A DNA stretch of 64,000 nucleotides from Adineta vaga (taxonomy: Eukaryota > Rotifera): NCBI GenBank assembly GCA_021613535.1, contig CP075497.1, forward strand, positions 1 to 64,000, in the 5' to 3' direction. The position numbers and the translations under genes are program-made. Each line of letters begins with the position of its first letter. Position 1 is the first letter of the stretch. Below the pieces are notes generated by a model. That model was not told where the DNA came from, did no database searches, and saw only the letters and a program-made list of their open reading frames with translations. Positions 34,045-45,318 of this stretch are shown in pieces.

Positions 34045-36525
34045 GTGCAACATTTTAACTTCATACCAAAATTATTAGAGAGACTTCTAATACATTATTC
34101 TTGTTTTAAAATTCAATTACCATTGTACGAATCATCGAATGATTTATTAACCCAAATAGAAGATCATCTAATTACAACTATTTCAACATCAACTGGATCA
34201 GGTAAATCAACATTATTACCAGCTCTGTTGATTGCCGAAGGATATGATAAAGTGATTGTTACACAACCACGACGTTTACCATGTCAATTAATATGTAAAC
34301 GTGTTAATGAAACGATGCTCTTAGATAAAGGATCATTACCAAAGAAACTAGCTGGATGGATAGTTAGTGGTGATAAAAAGAATTCTCAAGGAAAAGTTCT
34401 CTATTTAACTGATGGTTTACTCAAAGAACGTTTACTCCATGATGAAACGTTAATTACTACGCATACAGAATTAAATAAATCTGTTGTTTTCTTTATTGAT
34501 GAAGTTCATGAACGATCAGTTAATATTGATCTATGTTTAGCATTGTTAGCACGTTTACTATCAGACAAACCAGAATTACAAACCAAAGTCAAAGTGATTG
34601 TTTCATCTGCTACACTTGATTCATCAGTACCGAATCTCTTTCGACGACTTTTTCCTTGTCAGATTACTAAATTTGAAATACCCCTAATGGGCACACGTTA
34701 TCCAGTACAACTAATTCATCGTCCGAAAAAGAATATCATCGATATTGTTCAAGAATTATGTAAAAAACGTAAACGACATGATCAAATACTTTGTTTTGTT
34801 AGTTCCGTATCTGAAGTGAATCAATGTTGTCGTTTAATTACTGATGTCAGTCAAGGTACAATTGTAGCTTATCCACTTGTACAATCTCAACATCCAAATG
34901 TTCAACAAGCAAATATTGAACATGGAACATTATTTTTCTCGACGACAGTTGCAGAAACTTCATTAACATTTCCTTCATTGAAATATGTTGTTGATACAGG
35001 AATGATTAACATGCCTGTTTATGATATTGACTCGAAACGAACGATACTAAAAGAGGTTCGAGCTGCTGAATCAACATTAAAACAACGTTTAGGTCGACTT
35101 GGTCGAACCCACCCGGGTGAATATTATTCTTTGTATAGTTTTCAACCCAGTGATGTTTCTTATCCTGTTCCACAAATTCGTCAATCAGATCTGATGAACT
35201 TGGAATTTTCATTACGAAAATCACCAATGAAGAGAGGTTTAAATTATTTAAGCACATATTTACCAGATTCACCGTCGCCACAATCAATTAAGACAACAAT
35301 TAAACAATTACAAGAATTGGACATTGTCGAAAATACACCTACTAATCAATTAACTGCACATGGCAAAGAACTTGCTAAATTACCAGATTTCAGTTCATTG
35401 GCTATGTCAAAAGCTGTCCTAGCTGCATTGAAAACTTATGATTGTGGTCATGATTTGATATGTCTCGCTTCATGTATAGGTGTTCTCAACACTACAACCA
35501 TGTTTCGAAGTATACCTTTAAATTTCAAAAGTCTCAATGGAGATTTTATGACTTTGCTAAATCTAATGAACAGAATACTGTTAGTACAACAATCGACATT
35601 AGTAAGAGATGCAAATATCGACGATATTTGTAAAGTTATGGGTCTACATCATATTCAGCATTTTATCAAACGAGTTTTAAAACGTTATTCAATTTTAGAA
35701 AGCTTTTTTAATTCCTCAATAGATTTTCGATGGGAAGCTCAACGAAAATCTAATAGTTGGGAATTGATCGCTAAGGCTTTATTGGCTGGTTATAGTGATA
35801 ATGTTTTTATTTCCATGAAAGATTTTCAAGAACGTACACATCATTTTGTTCGACATAATAATTTGAATGATATAGCTGTTCTTGATCTACAATCGACTTT
35901 AATTCGTCCGATTAATGAACCTCCTGTTTCGATTGTTCTAACGAGAGATATTCGTCGTTCAACAGCTGTTCGAGCAACAGCAATTCTTTCATTTATTGGA
36001 GAAATTAAACCAGAGTGGATTAATTATCGAATGAAACGACAATTTCACATTACTGCAAACGAACAATTGCAAGTGAATAATGGAAATAAATTTCTTCAAG
36101 CAATACAAAAATTTCTCAATCGAGTTAAAATGTTATTTCAAGGAGAGGATATCGTTCTGGAAGGTTTATCAGGCGATGTTCTAAATGCTGAATTTCATCT
36201 TCCACAAAAGATGATTTCGGAATTAAGATTCGATTTAAAAACATTAGCTAAACCAAATCCTCATGAAAATTTCTTACGTAATCTTGAAAGTCTCACAAAA
36301 ATGATACGTATTTTTAATCCATTAATATGGCGATGGAAAGCACAAAAACAAGTTGATATCACTATTAATACAATTACAACAACAACAAAAACATTGGAAA
36401 TTATTGTTCAAGGAAGAGATTCAGTTAATCAACAACTAAAAGATGAATTTCAATCATTTATTGATTGGTTACAATATTGTGCTGTTATTTGTTATCCAAA
36501 TGCTGGTAAGAAAAGGATGATTTAA
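34045..36525 (+). CDS. DEVH-type RNA helicase domain (middle part of a broken fusion gene)
   Basis: The 826-residue open frame starts at a GTG and has no ATG of its own, so it is the continuation of the upstream frame. Superfamily 2 DEAH/RHA helicase motifs are complete. Motif I is STGSGKST (residues 49-56), motif Ia TQPRRL, motif II DEVHERS (about residues 152-158), motif III SSATLD, motif V TVAETSLT with D.G, and motif VI QRLGRLGRTHPG (about residues 347-358). A winged-helix/HA2 region follows (LTAHGKELAKLPDF). The C-terminal 200 residues are helical with a possible RNA-binding segment. At 36507-36513 GCTG|GTAAGA looks like a splice donor and the terminal residues are intronic. The enzyme would unwind RNA using NTP. 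Fusion to ankyrin repeats and a PARP domain is unusual. Confidence 0.8.
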   Translation: MQHFNFIPKLLERLLIHYSCFKIQLPLYESSNDLLTQIEDHLITTISTSTGSGKSTLLPALLIAEGYDKVIVTQPRRLPCQLICKRVNETMLLDKGSLPKKLAGWIVSGDKKNSQGKVLYLTDGLLKERLLHDETLITTHTELNKSVVFFIDEVHERSVNIDLCLALLARLLSDKPELQTKVKVIVSSATLDSSVPNLFRRLFPCQITKFEIPLMGTRYPVQLIHRPKKNIIDIVQELCKKRKRHDQILCFVSSVSEVNQCCRLITDVSQGTIVAYPLVQSQHPNVQQANIEHGTLFFSTTVAETSLTFPSLKYVVDTGMINMPVYDIDSKRTILKEVRAAESTLKQRLGRLGRTHPGEYYSLYSFQPSDVSYPVPQIRQSDLMNLEFSLRKSPMKRGLNYLSTYLPDSPSPQSIKTTIKQLQELDIVENTPTNQLTAHGKELAKLPDFSSLAMSKAVLAALKTYDCGHDLICLASCIGVLNTTTMFRSIPLNFKSLNGDFMTLLNLMNRILLVQQSTLVRDANIDDICKVMGLHHIQHFIKRVLKRYSILESFFNSSIDFRWEAQRKSNSWELIAKALLAGYSDNVFISMKDFQERTHHFVRHNNLNDIAVLDLQSTLIRPINEPPVSIVLTRDIRRSTAVRATAILSFIGEIKPEWINYRMKRQFHITANEQLQVNNGNKFLQAIQKFLNRVKMLFQGEDIVLEGLSGDVLNAEFHLPQKMISELRFDLKTLAKPNPHENFLRNLESLTKMIRIFNPLIWRWKAQKQVDITINTITTTTKTLEIIVQGRDSVNQQLKDEFQSFIDWLQYCAVICYPNAGKKRMI

Positions 36526-36676
36526 TTCCCTCGACTGAAAGGAGATTTTGAATCATATAGGTCTATCTCCACGTGTTCTTCGACCACAAATGCGTTATCA
36601 ATGTATGACATTGAAGAAAGAATCGTTCGTGTCACTGACAGGTCAAACGAACATTGATTGTATAATGGAATAAAAG

Positions 36677-37240
36677 GTGTCAATGCTACACGTGAGACAC
36701 GAATGGAAGTTGTTGCCTGGATTGCTATGCAAATTTGATTGTCGATTAGGTGGTTTTGTTCGAGATTGGATTGTTGGTCAGCGACCAACAACTACTTTAA
36801 AACCACGCTTGATTGAATACAATGTGATTCCATCAATAAACAAAGAAGTTGTTCCTGTGATTTAGATTGTCACTTGCCGAGCCATGCTTATTTCGATAGT
36901 AGCATGCATAAGAATTGTATAAATATGGTATAACTTGTTCAGTCGAACAGACAAGATTGGAAATATGTACTATTATTTGAGTCTGCTTCGACGAGCGTTA
37001 TTTATTGAAAATGAAGTAACAGGTCCATTTACAATGGATTTGATTGAGCCTCATATTGCATTAGCATATGATCGAATTGATTTTGATGTTAATAATTTAA
37101 CTGTAGAAAAAGATTATACACATGAACTGGGAATGCGTATTGATATTACAAAAGAACCTTATTCAATTGAATTGAAACAATCATTGAAAATATTAAAAAA
37201 AAACATTTTCAACTTCTTCGTCAAGAAGATTTTCATATGA
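36677..37240 (+). pseudogene. nucleotidyltransferase-like domain, frame-broken
   Basis: Pieces in three frames give CRLGGFVRDWIVGQRPTTTLK (36741-36800), INKEVVP, then after a shift near 36853 DLDCHLPSHAYFDS, and from about 36990 TGPFTMDLIEPHIALAYDRI followed by DFDVNNLTVEK. The GGFVRDW-then-DLD arrangement resembles the GG/GS and DxD metal-binding motifs of nucleotidyltransferase-fold proteins. Catalysis would need these aspartates, which now sit across a frame break. Another shift falls at a nine-A run (about 37196-37205). Function and acceptor are unknown. It links the helicase and PARP parts. Confidence 0.55.
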
Positions 37241-37924
37241 AACAACGTATTGATAAAATGATAAATATTCGAAAATGGACAAAAATCAACGAAGAATTAT
37301 CAATTATCCCTAAACCACATTGGAAATATCATGTCGTATTGGTTCCTCTTTCACATACGGCTGTTTTATATAAGGAAATCAAACATAAAATGAGTCATAT
37401 TCCCAATTTAACAATTTTATCAATTGAAGAAATTCGAAATCCATCATTAGAAGAAACTTATGAGGGAATGAAAAAATTGATTAAGAAAGAATGTTCGAAT
37501 CGAAATCCTAATGAACAAAAACTTTTTCATGGAACTAAAGTGTGAAGGAATTGATGGTATAGCTAATAGTGGTTTTGATGATCGATATTATGCTGTTGGC
37601 ATGTATGGTAAGGAGTTTTATGCATGAAAATTCAATATTTCTGTTCTCTTTTGTACAGATCGTGGTTCTTATTTTGCCGATAATCCACTAAAATCTCATG
37701 GTTTTACGAGTTCGGATCCAACAAAAAGAAATACACGTGTTATGTTCTACAGTAAAGTACTTATTGGAAAGCCTTATATTTTAAAAGCAGCAAATAAAGA
37801 TTTGATGGCAGCTCCAAAAGAATTTCATTCAGTGATTGGACAACATTCACCACAAACAGAATATATCGTTTACCGTTATGGACAAGCTCTTCCATATTTA
37901 AAAATAATCTATCAAGGTGGATAG
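37237..37924 (+). pseudogene. PARP catalytic domain at the end of the fusion locus
   Basis: An open frame (37237-37545) leads through KECSNRNPNEQKLFHGTK, the PARP nicotinamide-binding His-Gly-Thr motif. A one-base shift near 37542 then continues EGIDGIANSGFDDRYYAVG, and a GT..CAG intron (about 37607-37658) leads to RGSYFADNPLKSH, the Tyr-containing second motif. The last exon (to TAG at 37922-37924) has TEYIVYRYGQALPYLKIIYQ, the terminal beta strand. This matches the ADP-ribosyltransferase fold of the tankyrase/PARP type. The third-position catalytic residue cannot be assigned with confidence. The domain would modify proteins or nucleic acids with ADP-ribose from NAD+. Confidence 0.65.
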
Positions 37925-37984
37925 TCATTCTACATGATTTTTCTTTTTCTTAATAAAGCAATTAAATGTTGTGATTCAACAATG

Positions 37985-38060
37985 CGTGAGGGTGAGGGTG
38001 TGGTTATATGGGGTGCGGGTGAAATATGATTTCCACACGTAAACCACACGCACCCTCACC
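37985..38060. repeat. GGGTG hairpin
   Basis: GTGAGGGTGAGGGTGTGG on one side is answered in inverse by CCACACG..CACCCTCACC about 55 bases on. The middle AAATATGATTT joins the arms, giving a long imperfect palindrome. Confidence 0.6.
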
Positions 38061-38109
38061 GTCAAGCTTGTAAAATGCATTCAAAGCAGACATAAGGAAG
38101 GCGGAATAG

Positions 38110-38170
38110 AGAGAATTCAGTCGAAGGTCAAGCAGGTCAGCCTCGATGAACGTTATGTATTTTATTTATT
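38110..38170 (+). repeat. dispersed repeat TTCAGTCGAAG, copy 1
   Basis: TTCAGTCGAAGGTCAAGC followed by GTC..CTCGATGAACGTTATGTATTT also occurs, diverged, at 59.16-59.22 kb. Each copy lies near a GGGTG-type tract. Confidence 0.45.
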
Positions 38171-38591
38171 GAAATAAACCAATGACATATAAAATTAAAC
38201 TTTATTAAAAATTAAAATTATTTATTGAGACAGAAAAGAACGATATCGATGATCTCAGTGAATCAAAATAAACTTACTTTGAATAGAGGATAGAGGTCCT
38301 CTTATCAATAGGAAATTGCAATATACACTAATTCGAAGGATCGGTCATATATATGTATATGTTTCTTTGTCGGTCAGTTGCCATATACATTCGGAAACCG
38401 ACGGGTTATTCCTTCATTAGGGCAAGGGTGTAGATCTTCTTATGATTTATATTTATATTCACATCCACTCCCTTAAGATGCCAGTGAATTCGTATTTCAT
38501 TATCTATATTTATAAAATAAAGAGTATGATAACATGCATGTAGATAGACAGAAAAAGAACGCAAGATAAACTATTATAAAATTTTCTTTTG
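38171..38591. other. no gene seen
   Basis: AT-rich spacer upstream of the rhamnosidase gene, ending with CACCCTCAAG at 38592-38601, an end motif of the GGGTG hairpin family. Confidence 0.35.
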
Positions 38592-38608
38592 CACCCTCAA
38601 GTCAACAA

Positions 38609-41600
38609 ATGTTTTGTCTACTTCATAACAAAATTCTTCTTTTTCTGACTTTTCTTTGGTCAGTCAATACTAGTCATCGATCAGTTCCATTTGACGTACG
38701 AATCGATCATCATAAAACCGAAACTACTCGTGATTTGATAGTCAATACTGCAAGACCACACTTTTCCTGGAAATGTTCTAGTTTAGACACTGTTCTACAG
38801 CGAAATATTCGACAAGTTGCCTATCAAATTCAATTACACTCAATAAATTTATCATCAAAAGAAAGACCGTTCCAGTGGGATAGTGGACGTGTCGTTACAT
38901 ATCAATCTACACATGTTCCATATACAGCTCAGACTGATCTCCTATCATCGACTTATTATTGCTTTCGAGTACGAGTTTGGTTGACTAATTCTGAGGAATC
39001 AAGTTCATGGACGGATTGGATTCAATTTCGCACTCCTATGTTTAATTTACATGATTACATCATCAACAATACCGATCTGCTTTGGATTGGCTCAACAGAA
39101 ATTAATATGAATGAATTACGAAAGGAGTTTTTCGTTTCCAATAATAGTCGGATCAAATCTGCAATTGTTTATCTTTGTGGTTTAGGATACTATCAATTCT
39201 ATCTCAACGGTGAAAATGTTGATCCCAGTCGCAAATTAGATCCTGGTTGGACTACGTACGAGAAACGTACTTTACTCGTATCATTCGATGTTACTGCCAA
39301 TATAACCGTATGACATGCAACGTTTGTTTTCCTTCTCTTGAAGGCAATTTTTCTTTTACATCTATTTAGATTGGTATGAATGCTGTGGGAATAAAGTTGG
39401 GCAATGGTTGGTATAGTATCGAACAGAGTGGACGGAAAACATATGGTAAATAAGAAACGTTTCTTTCACTTGTCTTATATTAGTTATTCTGTGTTTACTA
39501 ATTTTCGGTCCACCTCGTTTGTTATTTATTTTATTGATTATATTTGAAAATGGAACTCAAATGAACGTTGTTAGCGATCGGACATGGACGGGTCGAGAAG
39601 GTTCAATCAAATATGATGGTGTTTACAATGGTGAAATCTATGATAGTCGGAGCGATCGATTGAATTGGACTCGACCTGGATTCAATGATTCTCGATCAGC
39701 ATGGATCACTCCAGAATCCTTAGATTCGCCTGTTAACGATTCATCGATGGGAATACTAATACTTCAAGATATGCCGCCTATTCGTGCAGGACCAGATGCA
39801 CTACATTTTGAAGTAGTGATCAACGGATCACAGCAAAGTTATCTAAAGCGTGAAGATATAGATAAAATTCAAGGTGCTTCCTTCACTGATGACGGTATAC
39901 TGAAACCGGTGAATTCGTGGATATCCGATTCAGGTATGTTGTCTTACAGATGAAGAAAAAAGGTTAAAGATGAATCTTCTGCGCAGGTGTTCGCACATTT
40001 GATCTTGGTCAAAATATAGTTGGATGGTGTCGTATCAGATTTCAAGGCTCACGTGGCTTTCGTACTTCTATTCGTTATGCAGAGATATTAGTACAGCCAG
40101 TCGTCTCTACGAAGTGAGTCACTTCTTTCCTTTCTCTATTAATACGATGATCTTTTTCTAGTGTTGCCACTCATAATCTCAACATTGAAAACCTTCGTAA
40201 CGCCACGGCATCGGATATCTACGTTCTCCGTGGCGATCCTCTCGGTGAAGTTTACGAGCCAACGTAGGAAATATATTGTATTATTTCTTACCTATATTCA
40301 CTGTGATTCTTCTTTTTAGTTTTACTGTTCATGGTTTTCGTTATTTGTCAGTTTTTAGTTCACCAAGTGCTCTAACTACAGATGACGTTCAATGTCTTGT
40401 TGTTCACAGTGAAACTACGTTGAAAGGTCATTTTAGCACAAGTAATCCGATTATTAATCAAATTCAGCACAATATTCAATGGGGTCAATTGAGTAATTTG
40501 ATGTCAATACCTACGGACTGGTATGTAGAAGTTATTCATTTTGCTAAGATTATAGAAAGTCATGTTCATACTTGAATTTATCATAGTCCACAACGCGATG
40601 AACGTCGTGGATGGTTAGGTGATACAGCTTTAACCGTCGATGAAGCCTTATATAATTTTGATCTAATCAAGTTTTATCTAAATTTTCTCAACTTAATCGT
40701 CGATATGCAATTGGATAGCGGCGAAATACCCGACATCGTTCCTGGTACAGGTGGCATCTATCCGGCTGATGCTAATTGGGGAAGTGCCTTACCTACACTT
40801 ACCTGGCAATTATATCGACACTACAATGATGTGAAAATTCTTGAGAATTATTATGACTCTGTTCGTGCTTATGTAGAATCTCTTCGACGTAGCTATCAAC
40901 TGACTGGTCTAGTTAATTTCCCGTGGCGCTACGGTGATTGGCTCCCTGCATCACCAAATCCTCGAACTAACGAACATTTAACAACCTCCTATGCTTTTCT
41001 TCATGATCTTTATCTTTTACTCAATATGTCGCAAGTACTCGAGCAGAGAAATGATACCGATACTTATTCACAGCTCTATCAACAACTAGCAGAAGAATTT
41101 CATCAAGTTTTTTATAATCAGACGACCAAATTCTATGCTGATGGAATGCAAGCAGCACAAATACTAGCACTAGCATTACCTGGCGTTGTTCCGTCAACTA
41201 TTCGAGACTCAATAGTCGATTACTTAGTTCGTAATATTACTGAAAATGGTAATCATGCCACAACAGGTATTGTTTCGACTGCTCAGTTGTATCCGATCTT
41301 ATCGGATCATGGACACCATGATTTAGCATTGGAAATGATCTCTTCTACAACATATCCATCGTACGGTTATATGTTTACAAATCCATATGAGAATGCCACA
41401 ACGCTTTGGGAATGGCTCAACGCTCCCTTTCTCGGTCCAATGAGTTCACGTAATCACATTATGTATGGTAGTGTCGGCGCATGGTTTTACTCACATTTAG
41501 CTGGTATCAATCTTCGAACGAATGAGATCATCATACAGCCAAAAATGGCATCTGAATCAAAGAAACATCTGCTAACTAAACTGGACTGTCAACTAAGTAC

Positions 41601-41892
41601 ATTATATGGCCTCGTACATGTTTCATACACGCGTGATGAACATGATACAGTTGCTAACTCAATTTTACTTCGGGTAACTGTGCCAGTGAATGTCCGAGCT
41701 CAAGTGATATTTGAACCATTATTTACGAATGCACAATGCATAGAGTTACTCGAAAATGATGCTCTGATTTGGTCACCTGATCTTGGTAACAATAAGAATC
41801 GACAAATTCTTGTACAGCAAGATTCAATCACAGATGCAATGATCGTACATATTGGCTCTGGTCAATATCAATTTCAAGCACGGTGGAAATAG
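38609..41892 (+). CDS. alpha-L-rhamnosidase, glycoside hydrolase family 78
   Basis: Seven exons are joined by GT..AG introns at 39308-39369, 39446-39483 (38 nt), 39934-39986, 40114-40161, 40264-40319 and 40521-40586. The summed 2961 nt give exactly 986 codons plus stop with no break. A signal peptide (residues 1-20, KILLFLTFLWSVNT) directs secretion. The fibronectin-like and jelly-roll N-terminal domains follow (FSWKCSS, YQIQL..WDSGRV, GYYQFYLNGENV, WTTYEKRT, GNGWYS). Exon 7 carries the (alpha/alpha)6 barrel. PTDCPQRDERRGWLGD, created across the last splice, contains the general-acid Glu, and TTLWEWLN holds the other catalytic-site Glu. The enzyme removes terminal rhamnose from plant, algal or bacterial glycans. 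GH78 is mainly bacterial and fungal, so horizontal gain followed by intron acquisition is likely. Confidence 0.9.
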
Positions 41893-42883
41893 AAAGACTT
41901 CTGCATGATGAAAAGAAAGAAACAGAAAAATTTTATCACACTTTTTTTTTTGAAAACAAAATAAAAAGGAAAAGAAATGTTTGTAGCCTAGTAGTGTCAA
42001 ACTCGAAAATTGAATTCAACTATTCAAATTAGACAAACAGGACCAATTTTTCGAAAAAATTCAAATTTTAAAGGAAATGTAACATAATTTGTATATTGTC
42101 TTAAAAAGCGAAGACTATTATAGAAGTTATTCAATAGCTCCCTAAATCGACTTACGAAAAAAAATTACAATGCCAGATAACAGAATCTAGACTTAGATCT
42201 ATCTAGTCCTGTAAAAGTACAGGTAACGACACAAATAAAACTTGCCATATTAAATTAGAAACACATAAAAATGCTTTTTGATAGTAATACACCGATCGAC
42301 ATATACATAAACTTTCTGCATCGCATTAAAAATCTAAATACAGAATTTGCTGCAATCGCCAACTAATATCGAAATATAAACTACTCGCTACGGTACTTTA
42401 CAGACAAAACAAATTTTTTTGTTCCTCTACCAATCTCAACAGAATCCCCATAACATAAGACAACCTACAAACAATCGTCTTCGGATATAATATGTCAAAA
42501 CAACCTATCGTATCTTCTTCTGATTAAATTCATCGCATACCATGTACACAAAAATACCCGTAGGTCGGAGTGTGAAAAGCACTTTGTACCGCCACGCCGC
42601 GGCACCACTAAAAGAAAGTATTTTTGGACAGCAACATACTTACGCTTGCATTCGTCAAATATTCTCAACAAAACATCAGACTCCACATCCTCGCCAAAAA
42701 CCTCAATCTGCTTCGATGTCCTCTGTAGTTTCCACCCTGAAAACATGAAACGGTTAGCATGAGTGAACGAATAATAATATTTGAATAGTTGAATTGAACT
42801 TTCAAGTATTACATATATACCTCAAAATGGTATAAAAAATAAAATATTGTTCAATAAACTGTTTTAAATAAATGAATTAAATT
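41893..42883. other. no gene supported
   Basis: Spacer. Opposing frames at 42495-42748 overlap on both strands and neither shows domain or splice evidence. Confidence 0.35.
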
Positions 42884-45318
42884 TCAACAAGCCAAGAGAA
42901 TACTAATATCGCCACTCCCTTGATTTGCGGTAATAATATCGGGTTTGTTGTCTTTATTAAGATCGAATACTTTCACAGCTCGCGGATTCGTTCCAACTGA
43001 ATAAGAGGTTTGTGCAGCAAACGTAACCATTGCCTGTGCCGAGAAGAATGCTAACGCTGTTGCTATTAGAGTTCGCAGAAACTATATCGGGTTTGCCATC
43101 TTTATTAGTGTCGACCACGACCAAATTCATTGGTGAGTTTCCAGTTGAATAAGCTATTTGTGCAGTAAACGTGCCATTACCTGTATTAAACAGAACACCA
43201 ACGTTGTTATTACCGGATTCGCAACAATAATATCAGGTTTGTTGTCGAAATTAACATCGACTACTGCCACACCGTACGGATTGATGCCAGTTAAGTAAGT
43301 TATTTGTGATATAAACGTACCATTTCCAGTGTTGAAGAGAACACTGACGCTGTTACTATCACGGTTTGCAGCAATAATGTCTGGTTTATTATCAGAATTA
43401 ACGTCGGCTACTGTTATAACGTAAGGAGTAGTGCCAGTCAAATAGGTTGTTTGTATAGTAAATGTACCATTATCATTATTGAGTAGAACACTGACACTAT
43501 TACCACCTGAGTTCGAAATAATCATGTCTGGTTTACTGTCACCATTCACATCAATGGCTATGACGCAATATGGGATGCCACCGGTAGTATACGTCGTTTG
43601 TGCAGAGAACGTCCCATTACCTATGTTGAGTAGAACACTAACGTAGTTGCTACCAGCATTTGTAACCATTATGTCCGGTTTACCATCGAAATTAACATCA
43701 GATATGGCTATACTATTTGCGTCTGCACCAACTGGGTAATTTATTTGTCTAGTAAATGTACCGTTGCCAGTGTTGAGGAGAATAGTGGTATAGTTACTAT
43801 AATAGCTTGCGACAATTATGTCAGGTTCAGTGTCATTATTCACATCAAGGACGACCAAACCAAATGGACCAACGCCAACTGAATAAGTTTTTTGTGCCAG
43901 ATATGTTGTGTTGCATTGAGCTATATAGCAAACAAAAATAATTTTTTAACAACTATGCGTAGAAATATAGACAATTTCTCATTGACGCCTTATAATTCAC
44001 CCTCAATTTTATTTCGATGGAAGTCAATGGAATAAAAAATTACTCTATATATTTAAATCAAAGTGAAAATGTTTACAGAAATATGTGTATCACATTTTGT
44101 GATTTCACTACTTACCAGCGGTGGTTGACGTAGTGGTAGTAGTCGTTGTTGTACTGGTAGTTTTAGTAGTCGCTAGTGTGCTGCTGATAGTGGTAGTTGT
44201 AGTAGACATTGTTGTCATGGTAGTTGTAGGAGTCGGTTGTTGTGCTACTGGTGGTCGTAGTAGTTGTGAGAGTTGTTGTTGTTATTGTTGTTGTTGTTGT
44301 TGTTGTTGCTGTTGTTGTTGTTGCTATGAAGATAAAAGTAAATTATCAAAACTGAATACGAATGATGTGATATATAATAGAAAATATACTGCATTGACAT
44401 TCACTGGACGTTCTTGATAGAAACTGCTTTGTAGTTTTTTTCTTACAGCTTCATTCAACTAAGCTGATCAATGAATACTCACTGGTGGTTGTTAGTGTCA
44501 TTGTTATGTTCGGATTGAATGATTGGAAAACAACTGCAACGTCTAATGTAATACTATTAGTGAATGTTATATGGAAAACAGGTTCTAATGGACCTCTTCT
44601 AATCGATCTCTAGACACCAGTAACGAATCGATCGTTACATATTTTAACACTATTGCATGTGAGCGGATGTTTAATATCGAGTTGAATTAGAAAAAGGCTT
44701 ATAATGTTACTGCTTGTATCATTATTAGTCGATATCCTAAGACAAAGATAACAGATTAAAGAATAGAGGATATATGAAAATACTTACATTTGCCGTTTTC
44801 GTCGTGTTAGAATTAGACTCTGTATAAATCTTGCAGAAAACACTCGCAACATATTATGCGACATACTGTACATCATAGCGATCTTCGAAGAGAAAGATTA
44901 TATCAATTCTTTTATACAAATTTCTATATCATTACTTGTGCTGAAAGTCCTGGCAGATCTGACACGACGAGTGAACCATTATTTTGAATGTCCGTCTTAT
45001 AGCTGATATTCACCAACGTCGATTCTGTAAAAACGAAGAAAACTTTTTCGATGCTTCTGTCGTTTCTAAGATTAAGCATTATATTTAGCTGATAGTTCGT
45101 GATAAATATCTAATTTTTTTCGAACTAGTGTTCTTAGGATCTATGATAATTGTGCTACTAAGGACATTTTCTTATGTACCTGATTCATCGACGAACCCAA
45201 TAACAGCACTACCAGTAATATCATTTCTTGGCAAAAAATGAAATATAAACCCAATAAAGACCGCCAGAATCCATGTAAAGAAGAGACAAAAAAGAAGATA
45301 TTTGATGTTCCACGTCAT
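42884..45318 (-). pseudogene. membrane-anchored FG-GAP/VCBS repeat protein, decayed
   Basis: An N-terminal exon (45318-45180) encodes MTWNIKYLLFCLFF.. with one membrane helix, a type II anchor. It splices in frame to NISYKTDIQNNG and further short exons. A Thr-rich stalk encoded by ACA/ACT runs (44106-44330) follows. Then come at least seven FG-GAP/VCBS units of about 48 residues, each with a DVNxDxKPDI calcium-loop motif and NSVSVLLNTGNGTF, from 43920 to the stop TGA at 42884-42886. These form an integrin-like beta-propeller. Breaks include in-frame stops near 44849 (TAA) and 44611 (TAG) and frame changes near 43206 and 43040. Bdelloids have large FG-GAP families of unknown role, probably adhesive. 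This copy is decayed, but its repeat core (43154-43858) is intact for 234 residues. Confidence 0.7.
44106..44330 (-). repeat. ACA/ACT codon repeat encoding a Thr-rich stalk
   Basis: On the minus strand the tract is (ACA)n interrupted by GCA, ATA and ACT. It is part of the FG-GAP gene and would be an O-glycosylated linker. On the plus strand it is a GTTGTTGTT microsatellite. Confidence 0.7.

Noticed and set aside
42495-42748. Opposing frames of 83 and 68 codons
   Set aside because: Neither strand has supporting evidence and both cover the same bases.
44121-44417. Plus-strand Val/Cys-rich frame
   Set aside because: It is the shadow of the minus-strand Thr-rich stalk of the FG-GAP gene.
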